Shown: positions 46,249 through 56,092 of the stretch, piece by piece | Layout of the letters: each line of letters starts with the position of its first letter | Position numbering within the stretch: position 1 is the first letter of the stretch | From: Ganoderma boninense | Lineage: Eukaryota; Basidiomycota; Agaricomycetes; Polyporales; Polyporaceae | NCBI GenBank assembly: GCA_002900995.3 | Contig: CM035308.1 | Coordinates: forward strand, 744,001-808,000 | Reading direction: 5' to 3' | Length of the DNA: 64,000 nt | Translations under genes and position numbers: made by a program | The notes under the pieces: generated by a model | Database searches by the model: none | What the model saw: only the letters and a program-made list of their open reading frames with translations | What the model was told of the DNA's origin: nothing

Positions 46249-47001
46249 GCTGGGACTGCATGTTGCAAGCGGCCGTCTACAAACTTACATATATAAACCT
46301 TCCGGAATTCCCATCCTTGCACTCAAACACATATCTACTCTGCTCAACATAAGTAGGCTTTTCAGCATGATGAGAACGAGGACTTTACGCACCAGTCAAT
46401 ACCACGAGCATTCTATCTTCTTGCGCCTGGAAGGAGATGCAGCCGCGCTGGAATGCATTCGATGGCTGGGCTAGCTTCGAGTAAGTACCCCATCAGCTCC
46501 ATGGACACTCTTTGAGTCTGGAATGCTCTGAGTGAAGTTGCTCGCCAGGTTGGAAGGACATGTAGAATGAACGCCAGGGATACGGACTTTGTCTTCAAGA
46601 TCGGCGAGCGAGGATTGTGTGACGAGTTGTGGTGGTTCGGATTTCGTGGATCCATGTGTGCTTCGGGCTCATTGCGACAGGTCACCTCAGAGTGCTTCAT
46701 GGCATAGAGTGCGGATAGGTTCGCCTCAGAGAGGATGTGCTAGTCGATCATGCGACATGTACAAGCGCATATACAGTCCTCCGAGAGCTCGGCTCGCCCG
46801 GGACGCGATGAGACTCGCGTTGGACATTGGCCAACACCTTCTAGGGACCGTCTCACTACTACTTGTGCATCTCCCCATACAGTTCAGGTATATTTCTAGT
46901 TCCCTTCCTGGTGCCATGTCATGCCTGTGCCATGCCCATGGTCTACTTACTTGTACAAACGCATACACATGCGAAAGCTATTGAACTGGAGCAAAAAGGT
47001 T
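46249..47001. other. region upstream of priA-like gene
   Basis: May contain the missing 5' exon and signal peptide of the priA/CPL1-like gene. A minus-strand frame at 46413-46700 is not recognisable. No other feature seen. Confidence 0.35.
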
Positions 47002-47071
47002 GCATTAAGGGGGAATCGAACCCCCGGCGGGTCGATGGCAACGACCCAGGTTACCACTACCCCATTAATGC
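47002..47071 (-). tRNA. tRNA-Gly (anticodon GCC)
   Basis: The complement folds as a complete tRNA. The acceptor stem is GCATTAA paired with TTAATGC. The D arm contains TAGTGGTAA. The anticodon stem GGTCG/CGACC holds the 7-base loop TTGCCAT with GCC in the centre. The T arm is GGGGG-TTCGATT-CCCCC. There is no intron, and CCA is not encoded, as normal for eukaryotes. Confidence 0.96.
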
Positions 47072-47169
47072 CTCTATCCTTTCCCTGTCGGCTATACTAT
47101 CAGGTTGAAATGGAATGTTCGGGTGGGTTGTGCCAAACTTTGACGTGGTCCGTGCGCGGAGGGGATCGG

Positions 47170-47177
47170 TATATAAG
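47170..47177 (+). promoter_or_regulatory. TATA box of U2 snRNA gene
   Basis: TATATAAG lies about 25-30 bp before the inferred 5' end of U2 snRNA, the right distance for RNA polymerase II initiation. Confidence 0.6.
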
Positions 47178-47196
47178 CCTCGGGCAGACATGGTTG

Positions 47197-47391
47197 TTTC
47201 CTCACCACTCTGGCCTTTTGGCTTAGATCAAGTGTAGTATCTGTTCTTAATAGTTTAACCACTATTATGGAGGCACCGCCTCCATTATTGGTTATCTAAT
47301 TTTTGCCGCCCTTGTCCCTCGAGCTCTGCTTGCAACTCGGGGGCGCGATGACCTTGCCACTGCACTGCCGGCTTGCGTCGTCGGGGGATCT
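47197..47391 (+). ncRNA. U2: U2 spliceosomal snRNA
   Basis: The 5' third is nearly invariant U2. Stem-loop I contains GGCCTTTTGGCTTAGATC and is followed by CAAGTGTAGTATCTGTTC, which includes the branch-point recognition sequence GTAGTA. Stem-loop II (AATAGTTTAACCACTATT) comes next, then the Sm site AATTTTTG at 47298-47305. Stem-loop IV has the conserved loop CTTGCCACTGCACTGCCG. The ends are set from homology and may be off by about 5 bases at the 5' side and 10 at the 3' side. The gene lies divergent to tRNA-Gly, about 125 bp away. Confidence 0.93.
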
Positions 47392-47774
47392 CCTTTGCTT
47401 TTTCTTTTTGGGGCACCTTTGGGACTGGTCATTCGGCCAGGAGCTTGGTGTTTCAAATGGATCAAGTTTGGAGCTTCTGCTGGTGTTTTGCGTTATGCAT
47501 GTTCGGGGAGAATAGTTTTAGAACGTTGAGCAGTATGTGGTATCAGTGTCTGTTTGGGAGTGGGGTGTCATTATTGTAGCTGATGTTTGTGCCCACTCCT
47601 ATGCTGCGTATGTACGTCAATTGTCATTGTAAGATTTACAACGGGCACAGTGACCTGGTGTCTGCTTTTAGACTGCGCAAGCCAATGGATGCTTCGGAGC
47701 GCCCAAAATAATCAGCGGAATGTGGCCAGCGCCTGTCCATGGTAAGGTGACGTGCTGATTTGCCTGCGACCACC
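47392..47774. other. intergenic
   Basis: Between U2 snRNA and COX20. T-rich at 47395-47412, no gene or RNA recognised. Confidence 0.45.
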
Positions 47775-48529
47775 ATGTCCTCAACACCACCAACTGACTC
47801 GGAAAGTCCAGCGCCCTCAGACACTCCCTCCCAGTCAAAACGTATCGTATACCAAGTAGAGACGACTGGAAGCCGCTGGGGCGACTTCAAGGAAGCCTTC
47901 AAGGTACGCCATCGCACTTCTCTGGGTACGCATAGAGCGCGACTGACGTCCACGCCTGTCCCTCCCTCTTCCTCTGTCTGTGTGTCTACGTACAAGGAAG
48001 AGGTTATCCCCGCGCGATGACCTGAACAGGATCAACGAGATCCCATGCGCGCGGAATAGTCTGTTGAGCGGGATCGCGAGCGGGGTCGGCATCGGGTTCA
48101 TCCGCGGCATGTCCACCAGTGCGTGTCTTCTCCTTGTCCTTCTCCATCTTTCCTTCGCTCCTCCTGCCCAGCCCCCCGATTCTCTTCCCTTCTGCTCTCA
48201 CGTCATGTCATGCCGTTGCTAACCTTGCACGGTGCGCGAATCCCGCCCGGTGCTTCGCAGGCGTGTTCGTCGCGTCGAACTGGGCCGTCGGCACGTTCGC
48301 GCTCATCTCGCTCGGTACATGGTACGTCTGCATTCACCGTTCGAACCCATCGCTCCCCTTCTCCCCTTCCCCCGCCTTCGTGTCCGAAGCTGAGCGTCGT
48401 CGGCGCAGGTCTATCTGTCAGCGAAATCGTGTGGAGGAACGCCGGCGCATGCAGCAGGTCGTGGAGGCGATGCCGAAACGCTTCGTCAAGGACGACGCTG
48501 CGGACACGGGCGAACAGAAGGCGGCATGA
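47775..48529 (+). CDS. COX20: COX20 cytochrome c oxidase assembly factor
   Basis: Inner mitochondrial membrane chaperone that binds newly made Cox2 before it joins complex IV. The family core is clear: INEIPCARNSLLSGIASGVGIGFIRG as the first membrane helix, then VASNWAVGTFALISLGTW as the second. The C-terminal tail is basic (RRRMQQVVEAMPKRF). The N-terminal exon, starting at ATG 47775, is Ser/Pro-rich and ends in DFKEAFK. Introns lie near 47905-48029, 48120-48260 and 48321-48390. The phase of the first intron does not fit any simple GT-AG pair, so that junction may contain an indel or a small unseen exon. About 150 residues, normal for the family. Confidence 0.85.
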
Positions 48530-48901
48530 GTGCGCGCACCCGAGAACTCCCGGGTGCTCATGCGATCATACTCCTCCCTTGCGAAGTGGGGCACCGGGGG
48601 ACGTCGCTTGCGGGCTGCGCTCAAAAGTAGTTGCGGTAGCCGGAGCACTATCATATGCTCCTTGCCCTTCACGCGGATGAGCATGTATGCGATATGCACG
48701 GCAGTCGTGTATGCGCCGCGACAGATTATAGTGCTGTAGGTGGTAACGACCGAGTACATGGTATACACATTACACCGACCCCCTCTAATACCCCATCGAA
48801 ATATATACATACGTGGACCCGCTCGCATTGGGGCACGCTGCCGTCCTTGCGGCTCGCGTGATTGTATGGCAAGAGTACGGAAAAGTGAAGAGACGAGCCA
48901 G
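48530..48901. other. intergenic between convergent genes
   Basis: 3' flanks of COX20 and the rhodanese phosphatase. No gene seen. Confidence 0.45.
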
Positions 48902-49515
48902 CTAGAAGTACTGGGGGTTGCCCCAGACTTCCTGGCTCCAGTTTTCGACAAGCTGGGGATCCTTGCGGAACTTGGCCTGGAAGTCCTGGAAGCCGCCGCG
49001 GAGGATTAAGACCTGGTGCGGGATGTCTTCGCCGTCGCCCTCGAGCTGATCGCGCGCCTCAGAGTATATCTAGACGAGTGGGAGCGATGTTAGTCTTAGA
49101 GATAGGGGAAGGGGAGGGAACCATGTTTGGTGACGTACTCGGGCAGCTTTCGGACCGCTGGGGGAGACGTGATTCGCGTCGCGTCAGAACGTTAGATGGT
49201 CGTAACTATCACCGAGAGTAAACATACCGCATCTGGGAGAGAGCACAGTGGAAGACGACGGTGGGGATGTGTTTTGTCTTCTCGACGAGGTCGTTTACGC
49301 GGAGGTAGAACTGGCTGGAGGGAGAATTCTGGGAGCCTCTGATGTTCCCGCCAGCCCAGTCATCATCCCTGACGTCGATCACGCAATAGTCCTTCATGGG
49401 GATCTTCTCGCTTTTGATGATCGCTGCGAGCTCCTGTGGGGGTGGGATGAGTGACGGTGTGACAGCGGAAGATGGTTAGAAAGAGACTGACATCGGGTGA
49501 GATGTACTTGAGCAT
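48902..49515 (-). CDS. Cdc25/Acr2-type rhodanese phosphatase
   Basis: Small single-domain rhodanese of the fungal Ibp1/Ych1/Acr2 group, a Cdc25-like phosphatase or arsenate reductase. Exon 1 (ATG 49515) codes MLKYISPD. Exon 2 codes ELAAIIKSEKIPMKDYCVIDVRD ... IPTVVFHCALSQMR. The active site is HCALSQMR (C-x5-R). The next exons give GPKAARIYSEARDQLEG and QVLILRGGFQDFQAKF, with the stop at 48902. About 150 residues. Whether it acts on arsenate or phosphoprotein cannot be told from sequence, since both activities occur in this group. Confidence 0.88.
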
Positions 49516-50290
49516 CGAGGCGGATCGCAGAGAGGAGAGTGGGCGGGCAAAGAGGGGGCCTGAGCACAGCGGTGAGGAAGTCCAGGGCCTAGAGCGGGAT
49601 ATATGAAGGCGAGCAGAGGCTGAAGGGACGGCGACCAAAGAGGCGAAGACAGGTGGCCAGGGAGAGCGAAGGGAGAAGCCGCGCGAGACTCGACGAAACT
49701 CCGGGGCTGCGCGCATTCCTTATCGGGAATGGGAAGGTAGCAACGGGCGACGGTCAAAGGTTTCGAGGCGTCGCGCGACACGCCCTGGGAAAGCAGCCGA
49801 GGCAGCTGGAAGACAGAAGAACGATCCCCGTCCAAGATAGTGCGATGCGCCGACGCGTGACCCGTAGAGCCGTACAGAGCAAGACCCGTCGGCCGCAGAG
49901 CACAGTGCGAAGCTTGCCAGCAGCAGGGCAGCGGCAGCGAGAACACCCGGGGATGCACGGAAGGCGAGTGGAAGAGAGCCGTGGGGACCCATGCTGCTAC
50001 GGAGCGCTCGGGAAGCGTAGCCTTATGCCATCAGCAATAGAATGCAACAATGTGGTGACGGTATCAGGACATACTTAAGCAGGAGGAGAGGAGGAGGCCG
50101 ACGAGAGCAGGAGGCGAGGTCATTGGCCAGCGCGCGGCGTTGGCTGCTGGGGCGGAAGAGAGGATGGCCATGCTCGGTTCGGGAAGGCGAACGTGGGCGA
50201 TGGCGCGTGCCCGCGCGATCCGGGAAGCTCCGGCGCATAAAGCGACGGGCTTCCCCAACTTTTTGGGCCAACGTCACTACTCCTCACACC
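49516..50290. other. intergenic between divergent genes
   Basis: Promoter space of the phosphatase (minus) and the porin (plus). Long open frames here are overlapping and GC-driven, and none is recognisable. Confidence 0.45.
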
Positions 50291-51433
50291 ATGTCTCTCC
50301 CTCAGCCCGTCCCCCCCTCCTGGAAGGTCCGCATTCCTCCTCGCGAACGTCGCAGGCCGTTCAATTAACACCTCTTCACCCGTCTAGGACCTCGGAAAGT
50401 CGTCCAACGACCTCCTGGGCAGGGATTTCCCCCTCAGCGGTGTCGCTCTCGAGGTCAAGACCGCCACTCCCTCCAACGTCTCATTCAAGGTTGGCGGTAA
50501 CCGCGACACCAAGTCCACCCTCATTGGCGGCGATATCGAGGCCAAGTTCTTCAACAAGCCCCACGGCCTTGTCTTCACCCAGTCCTGGACAACGAGCAAC
50601 ATCCTTAAGACCCAGGTTGAGATTGACAACCAGATTGCCAAGGGTGTCAAGCTTGACCTCCAGACGGCCCTCACCCCCGACACTGGTGCCAAGACCGCGC
50701 TCTTCACCACCACCTACAAGCAGCCCGGCCTCCACACCCGTGCCTTCCTCGACATCTTCAAGGTGCGTTCGTCGCGCGTGATGACGTGACATGGCGCGCT
50801 GACCTGACTTGGATGCTTCGTCCCCTGTTACTGCCGCTATCGCGTAAACCGTTTCGTTCCCGTCCTGCACCGATCCGATTAGGGCCCGACGTTCACTGCG
50901 GACACGGTCATCGGCCGCGACGGCTTCCTCGTCGGTGCTGAGGCGTCGTACAACGTGACCGACGCGAAGATTACCAAGTACGCTGCGGCGATCGGCTACA
51001 GCGCCCCCGAGTACGCCGTCACCCTCCACGGGCTCGGCAACCTCACCACCTTCGCCGCGAGCTACTACCACCGCGTCAGTCCCGACGTCGAAGCGGGCGC
51101 GAAGGCCGTCTACGACACGCGCGCGTCAACCGCCGGCGCCGTCGCCCTCGAGGTCGGCACCAAGGTCTACCTCGACTCGGCCGCGTTCCTCAAGGCGAAG
51201 ATCAACAACTCGGGTATCCTTGCTCTTGGTACGATTTCTCCTTGTGTATGCGCGCTCTCTCATCCAGTTCGTTGACTCGGGGTGGCACGTCACTCTTTGC
51301 AGGCTACACTCAGAACCTCCGTCCCGGTGTCCGCGCCAACTTCGGTCTCGCGCTCGACACCCAGAGGCTGAACGACACGACCTCGTCGGTCGCGGCCCAC
51401 AAGGTCGGCGCGAGCTTCACGTTTGAGGGATAA
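50291..51433 (+). CDS. POR1: mitochondrial porin (VDAC)
   Basis: Voltage-dependent anion channel of the mitochondrial outer membrane, a 19-strand beta barrel passing metabolites and ATP. Exon 1 codes MSLPQPVPPSWK. Exon 2 (from about 50389) codes DLGKSSNDLLGRDFP, then KVGGNRDTKSTLIGGDIEAKF. After an intron at about 50763-50882 come GPTFTADTVIGRDGFLVGAEASY and YSAPEYAVTLHGLGNLTTFAASYYHRV. A last short intron near 51229-51301 precedes GYTQNLRPGVRANFGLALD, and the protein ends with KVGASFTFEG. The terminal beta-signal-like end and length (about 293 residues) are standard. No frame problems. Confidence 0.96.
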
Positions 51434-52283
51434 AAACGCATTGTCATGATGTGCGAGGGGATTGGCATTTCGGATGTATTCATAGCTTCACGTTCAATGC
51501 ATAATGCGCTATGTAGTACACCTGAACATGCCTTTATGCCCGATCGCGTCTTCTTGGGATGAAGTGGTTGAGTTTTTCGTCGTGGGTTTCTTCGCACGAG
51601 TGGTGCGCGGCTGGTGCGTCCATGGCTGCTATCTCGCGGTGTATGCTGCTGAACGGCCAGTCGCCTGTAGATAGCTGTAGGTTCTGGTTCTCCGTGTCCG
51701 CGCTACCGGTTCTTCGGACTTTTGATTATACGGACGGGAATCCAGGATTATCCACAAGTATGTGTCACCGCATCGCTGAGGACCCCAATGACTATTCTTG
51801 ATAGACTTCACGTTGGCCTAAGAGTGTCGTCCCGTCGGAGCGATTGCTATTTCGCAATCATTCGCCCTGACTAGAGCCTCTCCGGGATGGGAGGTTCCGT
51901 TCATGAAAAAGAGGACCTCTGTAAGGTGAGGTGTCGGCTTAAGAATATGTTTTCGTGCTCTAAAGAGGAACCGTTCAATAGTTATCCACGGTCGCCCCGC
52001 GCGATTTCGAAGCACGTACCTTCGGACCATGTACGACGGCGCGCCTTGCATTGTATGCGTTCTATTCATGGTGCAGCTGTGGGACCTCGCCCTTTACGCA
52101 GTAGGTGCCAGACGGCCGAAACTTTGACTTTGTCGGGACTGCACCTTGGTACATATAGCCGGCCTGTGTATAGACACATTCTGGCAGCGGCTTTGTCAGA
52201 GGCCCACTGCACGCTGCACTGGCTTTCGTCCTGTTCGCCTGAGGAGTCTCCTAGCGTTCACGCTACCACTGCATCCGACGATC
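51434..52283. other. intergenic
   Basis: Between porin and methyltransferase. Frames at 51559-51801 and 51887-52300 are not recognisable. No RNA gene seen. Confidence 0.45.
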
Positions 52284-53454
52284 ATGTCCTCCACTGCTGA
52301 AGATGCAAAGGAGACTGTTTTGTTGAATGCGCTGGACGCCGGTCTGAGTCTGTACGACGTGGATGGGCAGGGCGCCGCGTTTATCCAGGCCCAGACTGGT
52401 ATCGAAGACGAGCAGGAGCTCAAGAAGCACATCCTCGCCGTCCGATCTGAGGGTTACTCGGTGCGTCTGGGTTTCCTCAACCCTGGGGAGTCCGATGTTG
52501 ACTGTAGTCCGGTGTTCTGTTTTGTTTGTCCAGATCTTTCCTTATCCATGCCTTCAGCGCTTCACCTTCCTCCAGTGAGTCCGCCTGGGCAACTATGGAG
52601 GCGAGGGTCTGACCTATGGACTTAGGCTGAGGCTCACGCGGCTCCCTGCGTACGGCCAACTTTTGGCTCTGGGCAAGGAGCGCAAGGATCCTATCTTCCT
52701 CGATATCGGATGCTGTTGTGAGCCTGGTCATTTTCCTCATACCATGACGAAGGGTTGCCCTTACACGTACAGTCGGGTATGACATGAGGAAGCTCATCCA
52801 CGACGGCTACCCGATAGGAAGCGCTATCGCTGCCGACCTCCATCGTGGTACGCCTCGGCCCTTGTCCGTCGTCTTTCACCGCTGGTACCGGTCTGATAAC
52901 CACGCGCAGAGTTCTGGGACCTAGGGCACAAGCTCTTCAAGTCCACCCCGGAGACGTTCCCGGTCCCCTTCGTCCGCGGGGACGCCTTCGACCCCGCGTT
53001 CCTCGATCCGACCGCGCCCTTCACCGCCTCCCGCCCGCCGCGCGACCCGCGCCCGGACCTCGCCGCGCTCGCCTCGCTCAACCCGCTGCGCGGGCACGTC
53101 TCCGCGATCCACGCGTCGTCCTCTTCCACCTGTTCGAGGAGGAGCGGCAGGCGCAGCTCGCGCGCTCGCTCGCGTGCCTCCTCTCGCCCGAGCCCGGCTC
53201 GATGCTCGTCGGGGCGCACCGCGGGCTGCCGGAGGCGGGCGTGCGGCGGATCGTCCGGCGCCCGGACGGCCCGCCCGGTCAGGATCTTCGGGCACTCGCC
53301 CGAGAGCTGGAGGGCGCTGTGGGACGGGCAGGTGTTCGAGAAGGGGACGGTGAGGGTCGAGGGGGAGCTCGTGGAGGACAAAAGGCCGGACATGATTGGG
53401 ATCTCGGAGGATACGAAGTTTTACTTCTTGTGGTGGTCTGTGACCAGGCTCTGA
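52284..53454 (+). CDS. SAM-dependent methyltransferase (class I)
   Basis: Class I methyltransferase of a family common in basidiomycetes. Exon 1 (ATG 52284) codes a helical N terminus. The following exons code FPYPCLQRFTF and LPAYGQLLALGKERKDPIFLDIGCC, where FLDIGCC is the SAM-binding motif I. Then comes FGYDMRKLIHDGYPIGSAIAADL, whose final acidic residue is the motif II position. The next exons code EFWDLGHKLFKSTPETFPVPFVRGDAFDP and LNPLRGHVSAIHAS, then FEEERQAQLARSLACLLSPEPGS. The C-terminal end is EDTKFYFLWWSVTRL. Introns are near 52460-52532, 52575-52635, 52712-52772 and 52850-52912. Breaks near 53110-53130 and 53230-53290 need single-base changes. The substrate is unknown; it need not belong to a biosynthetic cluster. 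Confidence 0.8.
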
Positions 53455-53858
53455 GCTGTTGTTCGTGAGGAAGGGCTGTTAATAGTATAAGGATGGGGTG
53501 ATGGTGGACGGGCATCTCAACGTGAGTGAATGTCGTGATGTTCTTTCGCGCAGCACTGAGACACAGCTTCGTGCAGATGTCGCTCTACATAGCTCTTGAG
53601 CCTGGGTCGATGTACGAATATCAGGTATTCAACTACCATGGTTCTGTTCCCATAACATGCCTCGGGGATTCACTAATCTGAAGACGAGCACGAGAAATTC
53701 AAAATTCTACAGGTGGAATATGTACATGGCAAGTTTCGACGTCATCCTCTTTTGCCTAGCTCGGGCGATTTCTGATCGACATGATTCTTCGAACCCTCCT
53801 CATCCTCAGTCTCCTCGCCGATTCCATGCCTTTCATGGTCCTCAAAGTGTCTGTCTCT
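53455..53858. other. intergenic between convergent genes
   Basis: 3' flanks of the methyltransferase and the dioxygenase genes. No gene seen. Confidence 0.45.
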
Positions 53859-55389
53859 TCAATTCTCGACCTTCATCTCGCTCCGCTTTCCCGCTGGCCC
53901 GACATCCACAAGCAAACACACATACTTGTACATGTGGCAAAGCCCTGCCTCATTCCCCATGTCCGCGACCATCGCGGACTTGAGCTGGTTGAACGTCGTC
54001 ATCTCCGTCACCATGTGCACCGTCTTTGACGGAAGACGTGCCGTCTCCTCCACGAGATATTCGTAGCCATCCCGGTCCTCCAGCCGCTGGAGATACTTGC
54101 GTCTCTCCCCGTCCCTGCATACCTTCTCCGGGACGGAATCTGGGAAAAGCGAGTGGTAGAGCATGACCACCCCTCCCCACCGACGGCAAATCGCGCCTGT
54201 GGCGCTATCGTTCTCGAAGTCGTACCCAGACACTTCGATAGCCTCCTTGAGGAGGATCGGGAAGATCGGCTCATACTCTTCGTCCTCATAGACCAGGTAC
54301 AAGTGCGGCCTCAGCCCAAGGTCCGTGCACGCGCCGAATAACGCGGCGTCGCCGCCCTTCAGCCAGCCCTGCAGCGCCTCGAGAGGGTTGCTGTCCCCGT
54401 TAGTCCACGACTTGGGAAGCGGGTACTGGTGCTGCAGCCCGAAGCCCAGGGTGCCGCCTTCCGGCAAGATGCTGCTCTCTGCAAGGAGAGCGGCGAGCGC
54501 GCCGGAAACCGTCGGCTGGTTCGCGCTCGTGGGCTGCAAGATGTGAAGGCCGGAGGACGGCGTGTTGAAGTAGCCGATGCGCGTGGGCGAAAAGTACAGA
54601 TTGTACGTGATGGTGAGTCGATATCCAGTCTTAACGGGGGTGACTTCGTGCTCAACGTCGCTGAAGAACGAGGCGAAGGCTATGCGCGAAGTCGCACCAG
54701 GCTCCGCCAGGAGCAGTCCAGAATCAAAGGTCCACTCCCGCTGGTCGTGGCGCAGGATGAGTGCGCCACCTTCGTGGGGAGTGGGGAGCACAATGACGAG
54801 AGAGCCGAACATGTTCTCTGCGCGCGGTGTATCCTTATGCGGTTTGAAGAACGCATCCTTGCCTGGGCACGAGGTGGGTAGTTAGCTGAGGCATGTTCAC
54901 CTTGGCAGAAGGACTGACTTCAAGCGCACCATACACATTCAGCTTGTACAACTCCGCCCGCACAAACTTCTCTTCCTCAGCGCCGTGGAAGAGGGATGAC
55001 CGTATGACTTCGATCAGCCCAGCCTGCTCAGCGTCGAACCTTAGCATGAAATCATCGACCTCCATCTTCCCCGCTTTGCGATAGCTGTCATCTAGGATGG
55101 TCTGGTCGTTGCGCCCGAACGGGGCTGGCTCACACGCTTTCTCGAGCGCATCTAGCTCATCGGTGGTCGCCACCGGTAGATCGATGCGTCTGTCGAACAC
55201 AGGAGCCTGGTGAGTTGTATGCGTCCGAAGTGACTTCAAGTTTGGGAGATTAATTCACCTCGTTTGGGTCCCCCTCCCGTAATAGAGCACCAGATCCCGC
55301 GGTTGGACGTCAAGAGTGCCGCTGCAATACGGCAGGCTCTCCATCAATGTGGAACAGAGCCTGCGAATAGTATCATGTTGAGCGGACAT
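53859..55389 (-). CDS. 2-oxoglutarate-Fe(II) dioxygenase family protein
   Basis: Prolyl-4-hydroxylase-like 2OG-Fe(II) oxygenase. The iron ligands are visible as H-x-D in FKPHKDTPRAENMFGSLV and as a distal His in FFSDVEHEVTPV. The 2OG-binding basic residue is the Arg of GYRLTITYNL. After the double-stranded beta-helix core is a further 200-residue domain (LQHQYPLPKSW, GLRPHLYLVYEDEEYEPIFP) typical of the fungal members. The first exon starts at ATG 55389 and codes a segment with SGTLDVQPRDLVLYYGRG. The join to the next exon (SLRTHTTHQAPVFDRR) near 55220-55265 is unclear, because the only obvious intron would be about 25 bp. Another intron is at about 54868-54921. Substrate unknown. Confidence 0.84.
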
Positions 55390-56092
55390 CTCTGAAGGAG
55401 GTGGTGCGGAACGGTAGAGCACAGCTGGTAAGAGTGAATCTGATCGTCTGGCCGTTGTGAGGTTTCACTTCGCAGGACAAGTACATGATATAGGATATGA
55501 ACTACACGGCACGGAGATGCCCGTTATCGTTGGGCAGTCTGCGAGTTCTAGATTTGTCGTCCTAGATGTAGGTTGAATTCCTCTTGTGCCTCGGATGCAG
55601 AGTTGTACGTACTGAACTGCCCTCGTGTAAGCAACGCTGTAAAAAACACTCACCAACGTTTTGGTTGGTGACATGAAGAGCATTTACTGCACACCAAGGC
55701 AACTTCGAGCCACCCGATGCGGCTAGCAGGTGTCGACCTCAGGTGTCGACCTCAGGCTCGCCGCTCGAGCGTTCGTCGAGAGAGCCCGTTTGTGAACGGG
55801 ATAGCATGTTATGGGTCTCATATTATGGGTCGTCTCGAAAATTAAGTATCAATCATACTAATATTAACTTCCCCGTCTTCTCGAGAGATCAGATTATTGC
55901 CTCGTGCATTACGATTCCGCCTTCCCCATTACCAAGCGCTAATTGATTGACGATATAGTATCCAGCGTCTACAGCGGACCACGTACCGAAATCACCATCA
56001 TCAAAGGTGCGAGAACTCCTTCACTTCGTTGGATCTCAGGTTCCTTCGTCAATTGTCTCATATGTAACGACTTCCATAGATCTTTTAGGGAC
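55390..56092. other. intergenic between divergent genes
   Basis: Promoter space of the dioxygenase and the F-box gene. A 13-bp direct repeat (GTGTCGACCTCAG) occurs twice in tandem near 55731-55757. No gene seen. Confidence 0.45.
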
